Of a stretch of 64,000 nt of DNA, positions 47,232 through 60,600 are shown piece by piece; the stretch's first letter is position 1, and every line of letters starts with the position of its first letter. The DNA lies in assembly GCF_028858725.1 (NCBI RefSeq), contig NC_084767.1, positions 20,103,895 through 20,167,894 on the forward strand, read 5' to 3'. The stretch is from Colius striatus (taxonomy: Eukaryota; Chordata; Aves; Coliiformes; Coliidae). The notes under the pieces are model-generated. The model was not told the origin of the DNA. It ran no database searches and worked only from the letters and a program-made list of their open reading frames with translations. The position numbers and the translations under genes are program-made.

Positions 47232-48869
47232 CCTTTATTTTGACAAAATCATGGTCTAGGGAAGAATTTTTGAAAAAAACATGTTAACCATTTCCACTCT
47301 GTACTGCTGAATGAGTCCTGTTGAGAAAAGGGAAGGGTTGTATGTGCAGTCTGATGTGGTTATATGTAAGTCGACCAAATAGAAATTATTCCTTCAGATT
47401 TAGTCTTTTCCAATATTTGTACTACTTGTAGGTTGTAAACACACAACTGAGATGTGGCAGGAATTGTAAGGAAAAAGATCTTGGATCTCCACTACCTAAC
47501 TGTGAGCAAGGAAGGCTTTGATAGGAATTCAGCTAATAAAGTGAACGCAAATTGTAGACACCATGAAATGTCCCTGGCCTTCCCGTACCACATGCAGTGC
47601 GTCACTGGTGTGAGAAGGTGCCATGTCAAACCCCATGCTGCTTTTGTTGGGCTCAGGCCACACTGCAGCACATGGCCACACTTCTTGGAGGGCCACATAC
47701 AGGATCTGGGTGCACTCAGCACCCGGTTGTGGCCATCTCAGCCTGGCACAGAACACATGGCCCACCAGCCCGTGAGCAGCAATAGCCAGGAGCTGAAGAC
47801 CCCATGGTAACAGTGCTGAGAGCTGCACAGGGAGTCAGCCCCAGCCCCACAAACACACACAGGTGTTTAGGCTTTTCCCTCTTGTCACACAAGTAGTCCT
47901 GAGTATGAGTGGCTGGAGCAGCCGCTCTGCATTTTGAGCTCCAGGTGCAGAAAGCCAAGTCTGGGTCAGGTCTGGTACACGCTACCCACCCCAGCAGCCC
48001 CGTGTCTGTTCCCTGCACCACACTGCCTGTTGGCCCTGGGCATGCAGCAGGCACAGGCTGGCTGTGCCGTAGGGCCTGTAGCTGATACAAGTCTGGACTT
48101 GAATCCCGGCACAGCGTGAGCTTCAGCCTCAGCCAGCTCACAGCGCAGCACCGGGGGAACCAAACAGGTTGAGTGACTTCAGGCAGTGGGAGGAATGATC
48201 GTCTTGGGTTGCTTCAGAGAGCTGAGGCAGCCAAACTGGGCGAGGATGGCACTGCCGAGCGCCTCACATCTCTGCCAGGTACCTCCCGAGAGTGTTTGTG
48301 TTTGAAGGACTTTTTATAGAACTGCTGTCAAAAGGAGTATAGAGCAAGCTTAATCGGGACCGATTGGAAGAACGAGGCGGTGTGTAGGTGTGCGAGGGCT
48401 GTGTGCAGTGAGCGGCTGATTTCAGCCCGAGCCACACATAAACAGGTCCAGTCTGATGTTTATCAGGACTCTTATCTCCTGAGCTGGTACATTTTTTTAC
48501 TGCCGTGTCAGTTATGATCCGCAGACCGGGGAGCATTAAAAGCAACTTTGCACACAGCGTGAGTGAGGCTGAGCACATCTGTCCTGCTGCAGCCCACGTG
48601 GCCCTGGCCAGCAGCAGCAGGGAACCAGCTGGCCCCGCTAGAGCTGCAGGATCCATCTGGCCAGTGCACAGGACCTGGGTCTCCTGCTGAACACCGTCCC
48701 CTTGCGTGTACTGAGTCACAAGTGACTCACTTCAAACTTGGATGTGAGTGCAAAGTATACATTTGCAAATTGGCTGGTGAGGCACTGCTTTGCAATGTAG
48801 GTGGGATGTATTACATACTCCAGCAGTCAAGTTCTGCTCTTTTTTCTCTCCTCCCTCTCCTCTGTGCAG

Positions 48870-49367
48870 GATAGCTGTGTGAGCCCAGGATTTTGGTGTG
48901 GTTGTCGCGGGCTCAGGAAGGCATTTCAGCCCACTCCGGTGGATGTGGCATGTGGATGGCTCCAGCTCCACTTGTGACAGAGCTCTGCACTGAAGATGGA
49001 TGACTTAGCTCTCCTTGACTTGTTGGAGTGTCCTGTGTGCTTTGAAAAGCTTGATGCCACAGCAAAGGTGCTACCTTGCCAGCACACTTTCTGCAAACCT
49101 TGTCTGCAGAGGATCCTGAAATCCCAGAAGGAGCTCAGGTGCCCAGAGTGCAGGACCCTTGTTCTCTGCAGCATCGAACAGCTGCCCTCCAACCTGCTCC
49201 TCATTCGCCTCCTGGATGGAGTCAGGTGTGGACAAAACGTTAGCAGGTTTGGCTCCATCCAGAGGTCAGGGGTCCTGTCCTCCCCAGCCTCCATCAGGAG
49301 AGTCCCCAGGGGGCTGCAGCTTCATCAGCACCGTCTGGCGACAAACCCCAGGATCCACATGGAAGGG
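48870..49367 (+). CDS. SH3RF2: SH3RF2 first coding exon (CDS 48996-49367, residues 1-124; partial gene)
   Basis: A RING-HC finger at the very N-terminus ([15 protein letters not shown]; Cys12, Cys15, Cys28, His30, Cys33, Cys36, Cys49, Cys52), then [11 protein letters not shown] and [15 protein letters not shown], matches the POSH/SH3RF family. The MDDL start and [19 protein letters not shown] fit SH3RF2 best. The exon ends at RIHMEG with donor GGG/GTAAGG, in phase 0, just before where the first SH3 domain starts in mammals. An acceptor with a long pyrimidine tract (CTCCTCTGTGCAG) at 48,869 starts the exon, leaving 126 bases of 5' UTR, so a noncoding exon exists upstream. The ATG has A at -3 and G at +4. 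SH3RF2 is a RING ubiquitin ligase/scaffold acting on POSH-JNK signalling and binding PP1. The SH3 exons lie beyond the window. Confidence 0.95.
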
Positions 49368-51317
49368 GTAAGGAGGATCCACGTTCTTTACTCTCTCCGT
49401 GAGCATAGAAAGCTTTCCTCTTGTGTGCCAAGAGCTATGAAAATTTTCTGTTAGCAGTAATGCAGAAATGTTTGAAGTAAGAGAGATCATTTTGTTTGCA
49501 AACCAGCTGCTATTTCCTTGTGATACTTGACTATATTGAGTTAATCACAACAGTAACTGCATCGACTCTCAGACTGAGAGTCCTCCTTAAAAAACTTCTC
49601 AGCAGTTGTTTTCCCCCCTAGTTTTTAGGTGCTTTCTGACTTCTGGGAGGCATTTCAGCTGCTTTGATTTTGGGGCAATATATTGCAAAGCTGTGGCTGT
49701 TAAAGGTGGAGAAAAGTATTTTGCATCACTGCACCTCAGGTTCCTCCGCTGTTGAAAGAGGAGAGCACCTGGTGGCACATCCTTGGCAAAATCCTTAGAG
49801 GTTCAGTAATGAAAAATATTAAACTCAACTGACTAACTTTATCTAAGGATGATTTACTAGGCTAATTTTAAAGTTCTAAGTTGTTTTTGTCATTTTCTTT
49901 AACAGTGCAAAAGCCTTCCTTAAATAATGAGGACATATTATACCTGTTCAAAGAGCTTGGCTCAGATGGAGTTTGGGGTAGGGTTTGACCTGTGGATTCA
50001 CCTTTCCTGTGTTGTATTCAGGGATTTGCATTTCTCCCACCTGAACTGTTCTGTAGAATGTCTCTACAAAGCTTTTCATAATATTTAAAGGCTTGGCTCA
50101 AAAGGCTGTTAAATCTCAGAGCATTTTTCTGAATTGCAGAGCTATTAAACTTCCAGGCAGACAGACATTCTACCCTGTGTGCTATCAAGGTACACATGTG
50201 TAGGTATTCCTGTGGGGCTGTGGAGGACCCTCGTGTCTGTGGGTACAAGCTGCTGTGAGTAGCCTAGGAAATCTCTGTGGCATCAATGTGTCATCTTGGA
50301 TGGATCACACATCAAAACCAGACATCTCTAAGGAGCTCCTCTCAGGTTTTCCGCTGGAAAGTGTAGTAGCATGGGCCTTAGACATATGAACTGAGTTACT
50401 TTCCTGGGAGCCCTGAGGGGCTTGCAGTGTATCCTGCAGACAGATGTGTCTGCCCATACATGGAGGCAGTGTCTGGGCAGGTGGGCAATGCAAGAAAGCT
50501 GACCTGGGGGAGGCCATCACCTTCTCCCACATGCACCTCTGTGACCAGAAATTACACAGGAGCTTCGATGAGCCAGCTCAGTCCCCAAAGGTGCTGACTG
50601 TAGCTGTTCCATAATGCTGGGGGAGCAGGAGCTGGTGGGCAACACAGCACAGAAGGGAAGCAGGACACCTGGCAGTACTCACTGGGCAAGTAGGGCCCAA
50701 GTGGGACAACAGAGTGGGCCAGGGGCCAGCATGGTCCTCAGCTGCCAATGGCCCCTCCACAGCAATGTGTGCAGCTTGGCAGCCTCCACCGTGGCAGCCC
50801 TGCTCCGTCACTGGGGCTGCCAGCTCCTGCCAGCAGCAGAGACACAGTCAATGAGGCTTCCCGCTGTCAGCCAGCTCTCCAGGGCAGCTGCCGGCCATTT
50901 GTCTGTGGTAAAACCACCAGACGGCAACAGTTTTCAGCCACTGTCATTACAGGCATCATTTCAGCTGAAAGTGAGGCTTGTAGTTTTTCCAACTGGACTC
51001 CTCCAGCCCCAGGTGAAAAAGCACAAATACACACATCTGTTTTTCTCTTCTCTCACCCGTTTCACATTTCTTTTACTAGTTCTCAGGACAGACAGAAACT
51101 TGTTGATATTATTTAATGGCAACATCCGCCAGTCTGCAGCTCCCAAAAATGTTTTAAGCCCAAACTCCTGGGAATTGGCAGCACTAGCAAGCGCTGGGCG
51201 AGGGCTCCGTGGCCACAGCTTGACCCCTGCACCACTGAGACAGCCCTTTGACTTCTGTGCCTCTTGATGAAGGGATATAAAAACACGTGACACAGAAATG
51301 CTCATAGACTTAATTAG

Positions 51318-51365
51318 TTAATTAATTATAAAACACTTTGGAATCCTCAGCTGCAAGGTGAAGAA
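51318..51365 (+). repeat. possible L2/MIR-like tail
   Basis: 'aaaacactttggaatcctca' followed by 'gctgcaaggtgaag' resembles the L2/MIR tail phrase 'aagcgctttgggatcctc...atgaaaggcgc'. Short; assigned from wording only. Confidence 0.4.
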
Positions 51366-54300
51366 TGAAACATATTAGTCACGTTTTGGGTTTGGTGGTT
51401 TTAATTACATGCAGACAGGACCAGACGTTACTTTAGGCGCTGCAGGGGGATGTTCCTGCCTGCAGACCCTCTGCTGAGCTGGCATCCGCTAACAGCAGTG
51501 CCTCACCACACAGAAAAGGACTCACTTGGAAGTACCTGTGCAGTGCAGAGAGAAAAGAGCTGGCTTGTCATCTCCCTACAACGTGGAGTGCTTGAGGTTC
51601 AGGGCATTCACCTGAAGCAATCTGGGTGAGCAGAGGTCTTTTGAACCACAAAGCAGATGCTTTTTGTAAAGAGTCACAGCAAGCACAGCTATCATACAGT
51701 CCTGCTCTGCCACAGGTAATTCCACTACAGTTGCTTTCCTGCACACTCTTAAATGCAATTTGCAACTCAACTGCAGTGGAAGGTCACGTGCTTTCCAAAG
51801 AAAGACTGCCTCAATCTGCATAATCCGCTAATTACTGCTAATACTATACACCACTTCATGCTACAAAGCAAATAAAATTAGTGTGCACCATGCTGCACTG
51901 CAGCCAGGTATGCCATCAAAAGCGGGGGATGGGACATGGGGTTTTTTTTTACTAAAGAAGCTGTTCTATAAATAAACTTCTTTTACTCCATGAAGCTGAG
52001 AATATCACAAGTTTGATCAAAGTTTCTCTTCTCAGCAAAGACATTTCCTTGCCAGCTTTTTGGTCTTCATCCTTATGGGCATCCATGCAGACAAAAAATG
52101 TAAAATAAATGCTCTCGTCACTAAGCAAGCCAAGAACTTGCGTTATTCCGAGAGGGAAGTGGGAGCAGCCTCAGCAGAGCTACTGAATTAGCACAAATAC
52201 AATACTGGGTTTGCAGTTTGGAATGTCACAGGGCCAGTCCTTAAAAAACAGGGAATATTCCACTTGTAGTCTGTCTCAAAATATTTCTTATTTGCTAGCA
52301 TTTAAATAACTTCTGAATTCCTTCCTGCATGATAACATGGGGTAGGCACATTCTGGGTTTGTGCACATGTGCACATTCATGTGTCTCTGTGCCCAGGCTG
52401 TGCCCATGCAGGGACCATGGGAGCCCGGAGCAGCTGCCATGGGAGCAGTCACTCAGGCAGTGCTGCACAGGGGCCACAGGTGCTGCCCAGTAGCTGCTCC
52501 CAGGACATCTGGCCAGGTTTTCAGGTATTTAACATCTATGCAGAGAATATAAGACTTTGGATTTTCAGGATCTTCACATAATAAACTGTCTGGAATTTAA
52601 GAATAAAAGGATTTGCTAGGAGGTGAATGCATAAATAATCTATGCTGAAGCCTTTGAACTCTTAGGAACCGCCCCTGGCATGTGCCAGATGTGGTTACAT
52701 CTTGTGCTGAAGCATCCTTCTCATCTGGCTTCAGCTCCAATGTAAGCTAAAGCTTTGCCTCTGGTGAGGGAACAGAAAGATTGTATGTGCTAAGGTATAC
52801 ACAAAACTCCTGTACTTCTCTGATGAGTAGCAGACCTAAGCTATACCCTACACACAGTAAAAATCCATCCAGGCCACTAAACAGCTACTTGGATGATGAA
52901 CTTTGTCATGCAACAAATACAGGGCAGTGAGCCAGAGGAGAAAAGTTCCAAGTATGACAGCTTGCCTTTGGAAAACACAGACCACGCAAATTTAAGTGTG
53001 ACTGTGGCTACTTTCTCTGTGCATGAACTCAGTGCTGTAACAGCCCCCTCCAGCATTTCGTGGAGATAGACAGATAACACCTCTATTGGGATAAAAATAC
53101 ACTGCACTCCAACGTTCCCACCTTCACACGGATGTCTAAATATAGTGCCTGTGTCTTGGTATTTTCTTCTCCTCCAGAAACATCTCCAACTCCTTGCTGA
53201 ATTTGACAGACAGGACTTAGATTGCTGGATCTTTTTGAAACCTTATTGAAAGCAACCTCCATATTTTCACCCAGTGGAGGCAAACACATTTCCTGAGGCA
53301 CTCACTGTGCAAACCATCCACCCACCCCCCCCAAAAAAAAACCCAACAGTTCCTGTGCAGTCACAGTAAGGATCTCATAATGTGTGTCATACCACCTTGG
53401 GCTGGACAGGCACTGAACATTATAGACCCAAGGACTCTGCACAGCCACGTTGGCTCTGCCCTAAGAGGTGACACCAGCTCCTCTTCTTCCAGAGAAGGAG
53501 AGCATCCTCTCACTAGCAGCTGCTGTGAGTGATGGCTGCTGGTGCTACAGGGTCCTTCAGCTGTAAATGGAGCCTCTGTGGCTAAATATTCTGTGTGGCC
53601 TTATGGCCACAATTTGCCCCAATTATCCTCCACAGTCACATCCCATCAGCGTTCAAAACAACGCTCTGTGACCCAGGGAATGGCTTTCGCAGTGCTGGCT
53701 TGTACCTTGCACAGGATACCAGCATCTGCCAGTTTTCTCCTGTGCCTGTAGTTTTAGCACTTTACTGAAAAGAGAGAGTGAAGTCACCTCGATTTAGATA
53801 GCCTGACAATACACATCCCAAAAGCTATGTGTGCAACAACAGGTTCAAGAACACAGAAGCAGGAAGCTTTGCAGTAGCTGTGAGCATTGCTGCAGCCATG
53901 AGGAAGAGTTGGTTATGCACATCAGGAGTCCCAGACAGTCATTCAGTTCTGTTGGAGAGATCCAGAAGGCAGAACCACAGCCTCAGAATCAAGGGATGAG
54001 GGTTATGTCAAGTGCCCTACAGAGAGCTGAAAACAAAAATACTCTTGTGAAGGAATGAAGGATGAAACTCCCAGTTGCACTGTAACTACAAGGTGGCACT
54101 GGTGTTTTCAGGTCAGGACAGGATGGCATGACAGGATGGCATGCAGAGGATTGGGGTGGGTAAGTGATTGTCATGTTCAAGTTCGTTTTGGTTGCTGGCA
54201 AACCATTCTCTGAGTTTTTGACAGGAGAGCAAGGCTCCTTGGTAGGGCACTCAGTGAACGGCAACGGGTATGACAATGCCCGCCTGGCCCTGTTATTGGT

Positions 54301-57300
54301 GCCTGGAGAGCTCACATTGAATCTTACTGCTCCTTTGCCACAGATTTGTTCCCAGCTGCCTCCTCGCAGGTCACACCACCACTGGCTCCTGTCACCAGCA
54401 CTCTCCCAGCCACGCACCACTGCCTGGGGCACCCTGAGAACTGTGCAGCCAGCACCAGCATCTCTACCACAGCTCCAGATGGGTGATATCACCCACAGAG
54501 CGAGGGAAAGCCAAAGGACATCCACAGCCAACATCAGGAGCCAGTATCCCTGGTTTTACAAAATTAGGTACCAAGCTGCAAACACATAAAAGTGTTTTAA
54601 TTTGTTACCAAGGCAATGAGTCAGGCTCAGATGGCAAGTCAGGAATAGAACAGCAGGGTTTCTCAGCATGTGTGTTCACCTGCTAAGTATCGTGGTCAAC
54701 GGAGGAGGCTGAAAGTCTGAGAGTCCTCCTTCTCTTGCAGAGTTTCCCGTCTGGTGGCTGGCCACCATCCCCAGGTCCACAAAGTTGGTCATTGGCCTGA
54801 GTTTGTAATTTTCTGCTCTAGAGAGAAGGGAGGAGACACAATAACATGTACCTCTGCTGGTGCGCCAGGGCTGGAGCTAAAAAGCAGCCTGACAGAAGTG
54901 AGGCTAGACCTTGGCAGGGAGAAGGGCCGTTCCTTGCTGCCATCTAAACTTTGTGTTCCTCTCCTTTACCTCACCCTAGGAAAACTGTGGTGCTGGCAGT
55001 TAGACACTGGACTTTGTTCAGTTGTTATTAATTTTCAGGTATTCAAATTCTGTCTGGCATCAGGACCCTGCTGTGCAAGGCACTGGACTAGTAAATAAAG
55101 AACCATGACCTTTTTTTTAACACAACCTTTTACCAAGGAGCTTGCAAATGGATATTTGCGCTTACCCTGCTTTGGAGAACCTTCATTATGTTTTGATCCT
55201 GGGAGGAGGGGACACAGTTTAGGAGGCTGTTTTTAAGAGACAGACATGTCCTTTGGCAATCTGACCCCCTTAAGATGGTTTCCTTTGGGCCTTAAGGAAC
55301 TGATAGGCCCGGAACTTCTCACTGGCTTTGCAGGGAGGAAAGAGCAAAACTTGCATCAGCCTGCATCTGGCATAACTGGACTACAGAGTCAGTCAGTCTC
55401 CCTGAGGAAATGGAAATACAAAAAGAGGAGAGGGGCTCCTTTCTCCAGCCCCAAGTCAGAGCAAGATGAAGATGCCCAAGGCCAGGTGGACGGTATCTTC
55501 CTCAGTCTTGGCCTATAGCTCAGGTAAGACACAGCTGGTGGCCATCACTTCATGGCAGTCATGGCTGCTAAGTGGAGGTGGCAGGCTAATGGGGAGACAT
55601 ATCATCACTAATTAAGCACTTCCCTGAAATACTGTGAAAACTGAATGCTCGGTTGTTGGGCAAGCAGAGATGCAGGGCCCTGGCAGCCCTGAATGGTGTG
55701 AGGGACGCAGCACAGACCCTCCCACCTTCTGCAGACCTGTTGCCTGTGGGGGTGACTAGGTCCAGTCCTCATCTCCCTACCTGCCACCAGCATCAGCCCT
55801 TGCCCCTGCCACCCCCACCACCGTCACCCGGCCCACAGAGTGCCCAACCCCATGTCATGGCATCAGAGGCCCTGCCGCCAGGCCCGACAGCACGGGTGAG
55901 GAGACACCTCAGCGTTCCCTTTCCCAGCAAAGGGAGGGCACTAAATCTGCAGAGAGCTCAGGAGCAGTAGGAGAAGGGAGCGCGACACAGGTTTCCTCCC
56001 TCCATGGTAAACAGCTACTTCTGAGACCGGCGGTGCTGAGGCAGAGCATCATGACCGGGCATGCCGAGGGCTGACACAGTTTGTTTTCCGTGCGGCTTAA
56101 AACCATGACACACAACTTAACCACTGCCTGAGATTGCTGACTGCAGCAGAGACAAAAACATCTGATAGCAGCAACCACTGCTGGTGGAAGAGGCATGAAA
56201 AAGTTTCATGCAGACAGCACAGCTCAAGCACGCTGGTTCTGGGCATCACCTTGCTGTGCCTCGTGCCAGCCTCTGCTAGACTTGCCTCCTTCCTCTCACT
56301 CAACAATTTTCAGGCCTATTCCTGCTCTGCCTGTGCCCACACGATTCAGCCTGCATCAAGGAGCAGGCATCTACAAAGTGAAGCCATGCTCAGATCCAGC
56401 TCCTGACCTGTGCCTTGGCACTCCTCCTGCCCACCTAAATCACTCTTGTAGTTTCATACAGGAGAAGGAAAGCCTGACCCAGCACTCGCCTCCCCTGGAA
56501 CTGTGGGGACGGTACTGACACAGCTAGCTGCTCCGCTCGTGGCTGGGTGCCCATGGCAGTGCCCCAGCCACTGCTGGTGCAGCATCTACCCATTTTCCCC
56601 ATTTTCCACATCACCTCTGCAGTACAAAGACAAAATTACTATAGGCAGAGCTCAGAGTGATGTAAACATCAGTGTGGTGGCATATCTGAAGGGTGTTGGT
56701 TAGCAGGTGATCTAAGTGCCTGGGCTCACCACTGCCATGGCCCTGCCAGCAGCCATAGGTGTACAGACAGAGAAGCACAGAATCAAGCTCAAGCAGTCTC
56801 AGTGACAGGCTCTTGATCCCTGCTTTTGCAGACTCCTTTGGTTACTTTTCATATCTTCAGTCTGTAAATCACACTCCCCTAGACCCATAACTTGAGACGA
56901 TGTTTTCCATACCCATATTGGTTGGCACCACCAGTTTCCCCTCGTGAAGGCCTGCTGGCATGCAGTGTAGGGTGGCCACCAGCTTAAACCACAGCCAGTA
57001 CTGGCCTTTCGACCTGGCAAATCCATGAGAGAATCAGGCAAGTCTGGCGACCTACAGTGCCATTGTGAGCAAGAGGGGACCTATTTGGCACTCCTTGTTG
57101 CACACAGCCTGCTTGTAAGATGGGTGCAGTCCTCCTTGAGGGTGAAATAATTCAGAAACTATCCAACTGTCTGAATCCTCAGAATATAATTATGTGAAGA
57201 GATTGAAATGACAAGTTCACTTTTGATGGTTTTGTTCTCTGTGACAAGGCTGAAGTTATCTCCTCTGCAAAAAGCACAAAAACAGAATTGTAATGGCAAT

Positions 57301-57584
57301 TAATTTACATTCAAATAGCTCTTTTCATCCAACTAGATCCCGAGGAGCTCTGAAACTGAACTAGCTGAGCATATAAAGGAGAGGATTCGGGGTTCATTCA
57401 TCCATTGACATGCAGGCAGTCGGTGGCAGGATGCTGAAGGCACTTGCAGGAAGCTAGTAATCAAAATGGACAGCAGTTGTTATTGATTATAGCTATGAAA
57501 AACCATCATGTCCTTTGGCATCAATATGCAGATAACAACCAGCTCTGCATTCATGGTGTGTAAATCACTACTCGTCAGGAGCAG

Positions 57585-57660
57585 GCTCTCTAGGGCAGGA
57601 ATGGCTGCAGCTTTTGTGCAGCACTTAGCACTGCAGCAGCTTCTGAGAACACAGTACCAT
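57585..57660 (+). repeat. possible ancient sauropsid repeat relic
   Basis: 'ctctagggcaggaatggctg' then 'tttgtgcagcacttagcac' resembles the 3' part of an old LINE-derived repeat common in reptiles and birds ('gggcagggac...ttgtacagcgcctagcac'). Unclassified. Confidence 0.35.
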
Positions 57661-60600
57661 CCTGAGCACAGGGACCTCTGGCCCTCTCTCCCACCACCCT
57701 CCCTGCCTGCACAGGGAAGGCAGGACACAAGCCTTCCCACCTCCATGTGTGCAGTGGAACAGCCTGTCCCTGCACTGGGGGATCCCTGCACTGAGGATAC
57801 AGGCATCTCTGTGCAGAGATGGCCAAGTCACCCTGGGCCACAGTCAAGAGCAGAGATACTCTAACATTTCTTCAGTCACCCTGGTACAGCTTGTGCCCAC
57901 ATGTGGATCTTGGGCTGTGAAATGTGCCCTCACCTATAGCATACCACCTCTTCACATCATGCAGTTCTTTGAAGAAAAGGAGATAGGATTGGTAGGAAGA
58001 ACTTCCTCCAGCCTTTGGTATTGACCTTCTTCAGTGGCAGCTTTCTGCATTGGAGGTTTTTTCAAGTACCTCAGTAGAGTTTAATATTTAGGCTGTTCTT
58101 GGACTCCTGCTACCCAGGCACAGAGCTGGCTGATAGTGCTTAGGGGCTTGCAGGATCCAGTTCAGCACATTTCCCTGAAGAGCAAGTCCTGGTGAATCCT
58201 GGCCCGGCCCTGCTGCCACCACCTTGTACCACACACTCCTGTGCTGGTCCCCTTTGACCGATGCCAGCCCTGTTCCAAACAGCTCCAAAATAAAAAGTAA
58301 TCAAAAACCACTTGCAAACGAAACCCACGGAACCTAGTGGGAGAGAAATCAATCTGGAAGACATCCAGGACTGGATTTCTCTTCTTCCTGGCACTATCCT
58401 AGAAATAAATTGTTGCTCTGAAGGAGGCTGTTATGTGTTACAGAAATCATCTATCTACAGGAATATCGCTGCCTCTGCACAGCACAGATATTTAGCTCTT
58501 CTGCACAAATAACACAGTGCTGTGGGTGGGAGGGGAAGGCAGAGCTCACGCAGAGCACGGGGCTGCACCTCCCACCTGGGCCCTGTAGATCGTGACCAAG
58601 GATGACCACATCTCCCCTGTGCCTCATCTCCATGCCCTCAGACTTTCCAGGAGACATAGCTGGGGCTGGCCTAGCTTGTCACAAGCCGTTTGCAGTGTCC
58701 TGGGTGTGTTCTGGGTTGATGGCTTCTTTCAGGGTGGGACAGCCTCAGCAGTGCCACTGCCACACCAGGTCAGGGGTCAGGGCTCCCCCGACATCCCACA
58801 GCCGAGTCAGTTCTCCTGCACAAAGTCTGGGGCAGTGACTACCTCCCTTCACGTGGGGCAACACCCGTGAAACCCAGATCAGGATCAGGCCATCGGTATT
58901 TACTGCCAAGGTGTTCAGCCAGGGGGGGAGGAGCCCACATGCTTGGGGTGGCTGTCTGCCTTCGAGGGACAAGGCGCAGTGAAGAGCAACTCTGGGACAT
59001 TCCCTGTGCGGAGTTATGAAAATCAGGGCTGGGAAACCACCCAAGTGCAAGTCCAAACCCATCTGTGGCCATTTCTGATCCATCTGCCAGCATCCTCCGC
59101 AGCCCCACGGGTCTGCCTGTGCCCTTGGAGTCAGCAGGGTGCCCACTGAGGTTTAGGGGGACAGGTCCAATGCTGCTGTCAGGCAACAGTGCAAGAATAG
59201 GAAGGTCTGCAGCAGGCAGCATTCCTGGGGCTTGCTCCTGCAAAAATAGTACCTTCTGCCCACCCTTTGATGTGTACTAAATCAGAAGGAGGCAGCCCTG
59301 GATATCAACAGCCATTCAAAAATTAGTTTGTCAGTCATCCCCTGTGTTCATCTATGCAGTCGTGGATGCTGTTGAAGTTGAGCATCTGAGAAACAGGAGG
59401 ATCTCATCTGAGATCTTTAGCTCTGGCTCATTGAAGTTGTTTGCCTTGAGCCTTGCTTGGAAATGGGTGAAGGAGGAAGTGAATCCCAGGGGCAGGGATG
59501 TTTATGGCCTCATCCTCAGGCTCACCCTGGAGTGATGCAGGCAGTGGCTCGCTCTGCTTATGCAGATGGTGTCACCACAGGGCAGTGTTGCTTCTCAGGG
59601 TGGTTTTAACTGGAGTCTCTTGGGACCATTTTTATGAGTGTTCACAGCCTCTATCAGAAACCTCTCATCTTCACTGTACTCCCTGGCCTTGCTTTCCTCT
59701 TTTATTGATAATTTTTAATGTTTCTCCCTGGTGACTCCCATCCCAGGTGGCCTCACACAATTCTCTTTTTTTTTTAAAAATACCAGTGCTATGAGTGTGT
59801 GGTCTTAGATTAATCCACTGCCAATAATGAGGAAGTTATAACTATCTCATTTAAGATAATTATAGTGTGCATTTCTCCCAGCTACGAAGAGATGCTTTGA
59901 ATTGCTTCCTCACACACACGTAGTTATTTTTAATTTGCTTCTTTGTTTTGTATGGAGGAAGACTCAGATGTATTGGATGGCTGCCCTAGCACAGCTGATG
60001 CCAAGCGCCAAAAACAGTTCAGAAATAAAATGCCAAAAACTGTTCAAAAAATAAAGAAATCTTTTCTCCCTTATCAGCCTCAAATCCACTAAGAATGGGG
60101 ACAAGGACCTAAGATGCATCTGCCACAGCCATCCCTGCTGGTAGAGTGGCTAAGGAGAGAAAAGTATCTCCCCTAGAGACCACGGACCATGTTGCACTGA
60201 CACGAGAGGGAGTTTCTGGTTCCATTCCCCAGAGTTAACCTGTTGCATTTTCTACCACGGTCTCTCCCAACAGCTCTGCAGGCAGTCCTGGGCTAGGGGC
60301 GCCTTGGATCAGAACAGGCTGAAATACCTCCTGAGTGGCATGGTAATAGCCTCATATCTCTCTCAGGCATGACAGAGAAGCAAATAGAGGGGAGGAAAAT
60401 CAGAAAAACAGAAGCAGCCTTAAAAAGTCTTCTCAGGGAGAGGCAAAGCTCTCTGCAGCAGCCAAGGGCATTGCAAGCAGAAAAAAAGCATTTCCTTGGC
60501 ATCAGTACCCACAGAGCTTTGGGTTCATGAGCACTGACCACCCTTGGCCCAAAGGTCTTGGCAAAACATCCCATGGGTCTCTCTCTGCTTGACACTCTAA

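Larger units (their letters stand above)
33602..48869. other. intergenic between GRXCR2 (leftward) and SH3RF2 (rightward)
   Basis: A divergent 15-kb spacer that must contain both promoters and the 5' untranslated exon(s) of SH3RF2. No coding exon is recognised. Visible items are old LINE/SINE-like relics (36,385-36,440; 44,735-44,830; 45,940-46,210) and the AAGAG array at 47,101-47,230. A moderately CpG-containing stretch lies at 48,240-48,700. Other parts, such as 38-43 kb, show nothing I can name. Confidence 0.7.

Noticed and set aside
46884-47287. (KRREE)n open frames
   Set aside because: They are only the translation of the AAGAG pentamer array.
50614-51267. 217-codon plus-strand open frame inside the SH3RF2 intron
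   Set aside because: No recognisable family, no SH3 or RING motif, no bounding splice signals that join the SH3RF2 phase; most likely chance.
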